Source of the DNA: Brachybacterium halotolerans | GTDB lineage: Bacteria; Actinomycetota; Actinomycetes; Actinomycetales; Dermabacteraceae | Assembly: GCF_016623465.1 (NCBI RefSeq) | Contig: NZ_JAEDAJ010000007.1 | Location: forward strand, 62,001 to 126,000 | Direction: 5' to 3' | DNA length: 64,000 nucleotides | Shown: positions 63,160 through 64,000 of the stretch, in pieces | Layout: each line of letters begins with the position of its first letter | How positions within the stretch are numbered: position 1 is the first letter of the stretch | Position numbers and translations under genes: made by a program | The notes under the pieces: generated by a model | Told to the model about the DNA's origin: nothing | Databases searched by the model: none | The model's input: the letters and a program-made list of their open reading frames with translations, nothing else

Positions 63160-64000
63160 TCACCTGCCGTCCGCGTCCTGCTGCGCACGCCGCAGCGCGA
63201 TGTCCCAGGACTCGTGGCGCATCCGCAGGTCGGCGTAGAGGGCGGTGAGGCCCGAGGCCCAGAACGGCACGGCGACCACGGAGGCCGCGTACGTGCCGAG
63301 CATCGAGATCACCATCAGGATGATCATTCCCGGCACGATCGCGGCCATCTGGGTGGACAGCAGGATGATCCCGTAGATGATCATGCCGACGGTCCCGAAG
63401 ACTCCGCCGATCACCTGCTGCACGAGGGTGTACGAGCCCGTCAGCAGCACGCCGATGCCGAGCGCGCGCCACAGTCGCCGGCCCCGGGTGAGCGCGAAGG
63501 ACCGGCGCACGGCGCCCGGCACGCTCGTGTCCTCGAGGACCAGCGCGGGGGTCGAGAACATCGTGCGCGCCCATACCCACAGCGAGGCCAGCAGCCCCAG
63601 GACGAGGAACAGCGGCAGCGGCAGGATCGTCCACCAGTGCGCCTCGCGGACGAGGAGCAGCGGCAGGCCGCCGATCAGGGAGATCACCGCGAAGGCGGCG
63701 AAGCCCATGAGGGAGACGAGGATCGCCGTGAGCACGGCTCGCGGCCCGTGCGTGCGCAGCGAGCTGCGCAGGGAGGCGTCGTCGGCGCGGGAGCCGACGG
63801 CCTCCGCGAGGGTGACCCGGGTGAGTACCACGAGCACCAGCTGCATGGCGATCAGGGTGATCACGCCCGAGACCATGGAGGAGCCGATGGTCGCGAACAT
63901 GTCTGCGAGCGAGGTGCCGAGCGGCTCGGTCGCGCCCGAGGACCCCGTCGGGTCCTGGGAGACGGACTGGAGCTGCACGGCCGTCGGGGCGACGCCGATG
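63160..64000 (-). CDS. Polytopic membrane protein (N terminus outside the window)
   Basis: At least 280 residues, open to the right edge, so its start is not seen. At least six membrane helices: ISSMVSGVITLIAMQLVLVVL-like, AVLTAILVSLMGFAAFAVISLIG, ILPLPLFLVLGLLASLWVWA, MIIYGIILLS and IILMVISMLGTYAAS. FSTPALVLEDTSVPGAVRRSFALTRGR between helices is the characteristic loop of the glycerophosphodiester-phosphodiesterase membrane domain / DUF7544-like proteins that head DUF4129-MoxR operons. No enzyme domain is visible in this part. Confidence 0.7.
   Translation of the reverse strand, partial: IGVAPTAVQLQSVSQDPTGSSGATEPLGTSLADMFATIGSSMVSGVITLIAMQLVLVVLTRVTLAEAVGSRADDASLRSSLRTHGPRAVLTAILVSLMGFAAFAVISLIGGLPLLLVREAHWWTILPLPLFLVLGLLASLWVWARTMFSTPALVLEDTSVPGAVRRSFALTRGRRLWRALGIGVLLTGSYTLVQQVIGGVFGTVGMIIYGIILLSTQMAAIVPGMIILMVISMLGTYAASVVAVPFWASGLTALYADLRMRHESWDIALRRAQQDADGR

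Overview
This 64 kb stretch of very GC-rich DNA looks like the chromosome of an actinobacterium, probably in the Micrococcales. A Brachybacterium or Dermabacteraceae-like organism is my best guess. That placement is inference from codon bias, the WhiB protein, the acyl-CoA carboxylase epsilon subunit, GTG starts, TANNNT promoters next to start codons, and gene order. The order of the conserved genes (phosphomutase, purine nucleoside phosphorylase, lpdA, carboxylase alpha, maf, epsilon, beta, birA, purK, purE, then LCP, the TIGR03089 protein, cofE, whiB2, a metallopeptidase-like gene, DUF3499, manB) recalls, with inversions and insertions, the Rv3255c to Rv3308 part of the Mycobacterium tuberculosis chromosome. 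I saw no rRNA, tRNA, CRISPR, insertion sequence or prophage. No gene-free gap exceeds about 235 bases.

Layout. 1-10.7 kb, mostly minus strand, is housekeeping: a partial P-loop kinase, a phosphohexomutase, a purine nucleoside phosphorylase, a divergent flavoprotein LpdA, an acyl-CoA carboxylase (alpha, beta, epsilon), Maf and a DUF885 peptidase-like protein. 10.8-17 kb, plus strand, carries biotin ligase translationally coupled to a class III adenylate cyclase, a two-component system, and purK-purE.

17-45 kb is a large cell-envelope glycopolymer locus. It encodes homologues of all five WbpA, WbpB, WbpE, WbpD and WbpI enzymes expected to make UDP-2,3-diacetamido-2,3-dideoxy-mannuronic acid (UDP-ManNAc3NAcA). 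It also has a galactofuranose module (glf, a GlfT2-like and a GlfT1-like transferase), at least eight other glycosyltransferases, two related GT-C-like polytopic proteins, a polyprenyl-phosphate-sugar synthase with a DUF2304 partner, an acyltransferase, a fused ABC exporter or flippase, and an LCP ligase that could attach the polymer to peptidoglycan. Three intergenic regions in this locus share a 16-bp motif.

45-47 kb is a DUF222/HNH protein. 47-57 kb is the whiB2-manB neighbourhood: a TIGR03089 protein, CofE, WhiB2, a giant membrane glycosyltransferase, a secreted DUF5719 protein, a zincin-like protein without its zinc motif, DUF3499, and a phosphomannomutase whose frame continues into a Trm112-like zinc-ribbon domain. 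57-64 kb is the RDD, SpoIIM, DUF58, MoxR, DUF4350, DUF4129 envelope cluster, ending in a truncated membrane gene.

Many genes are coupled by 4-base stop/start overlaps. At least eight genes have a TANNNT hexamer 6-7 bases before an ATG or GTG, the signature of leaderless transcripts.
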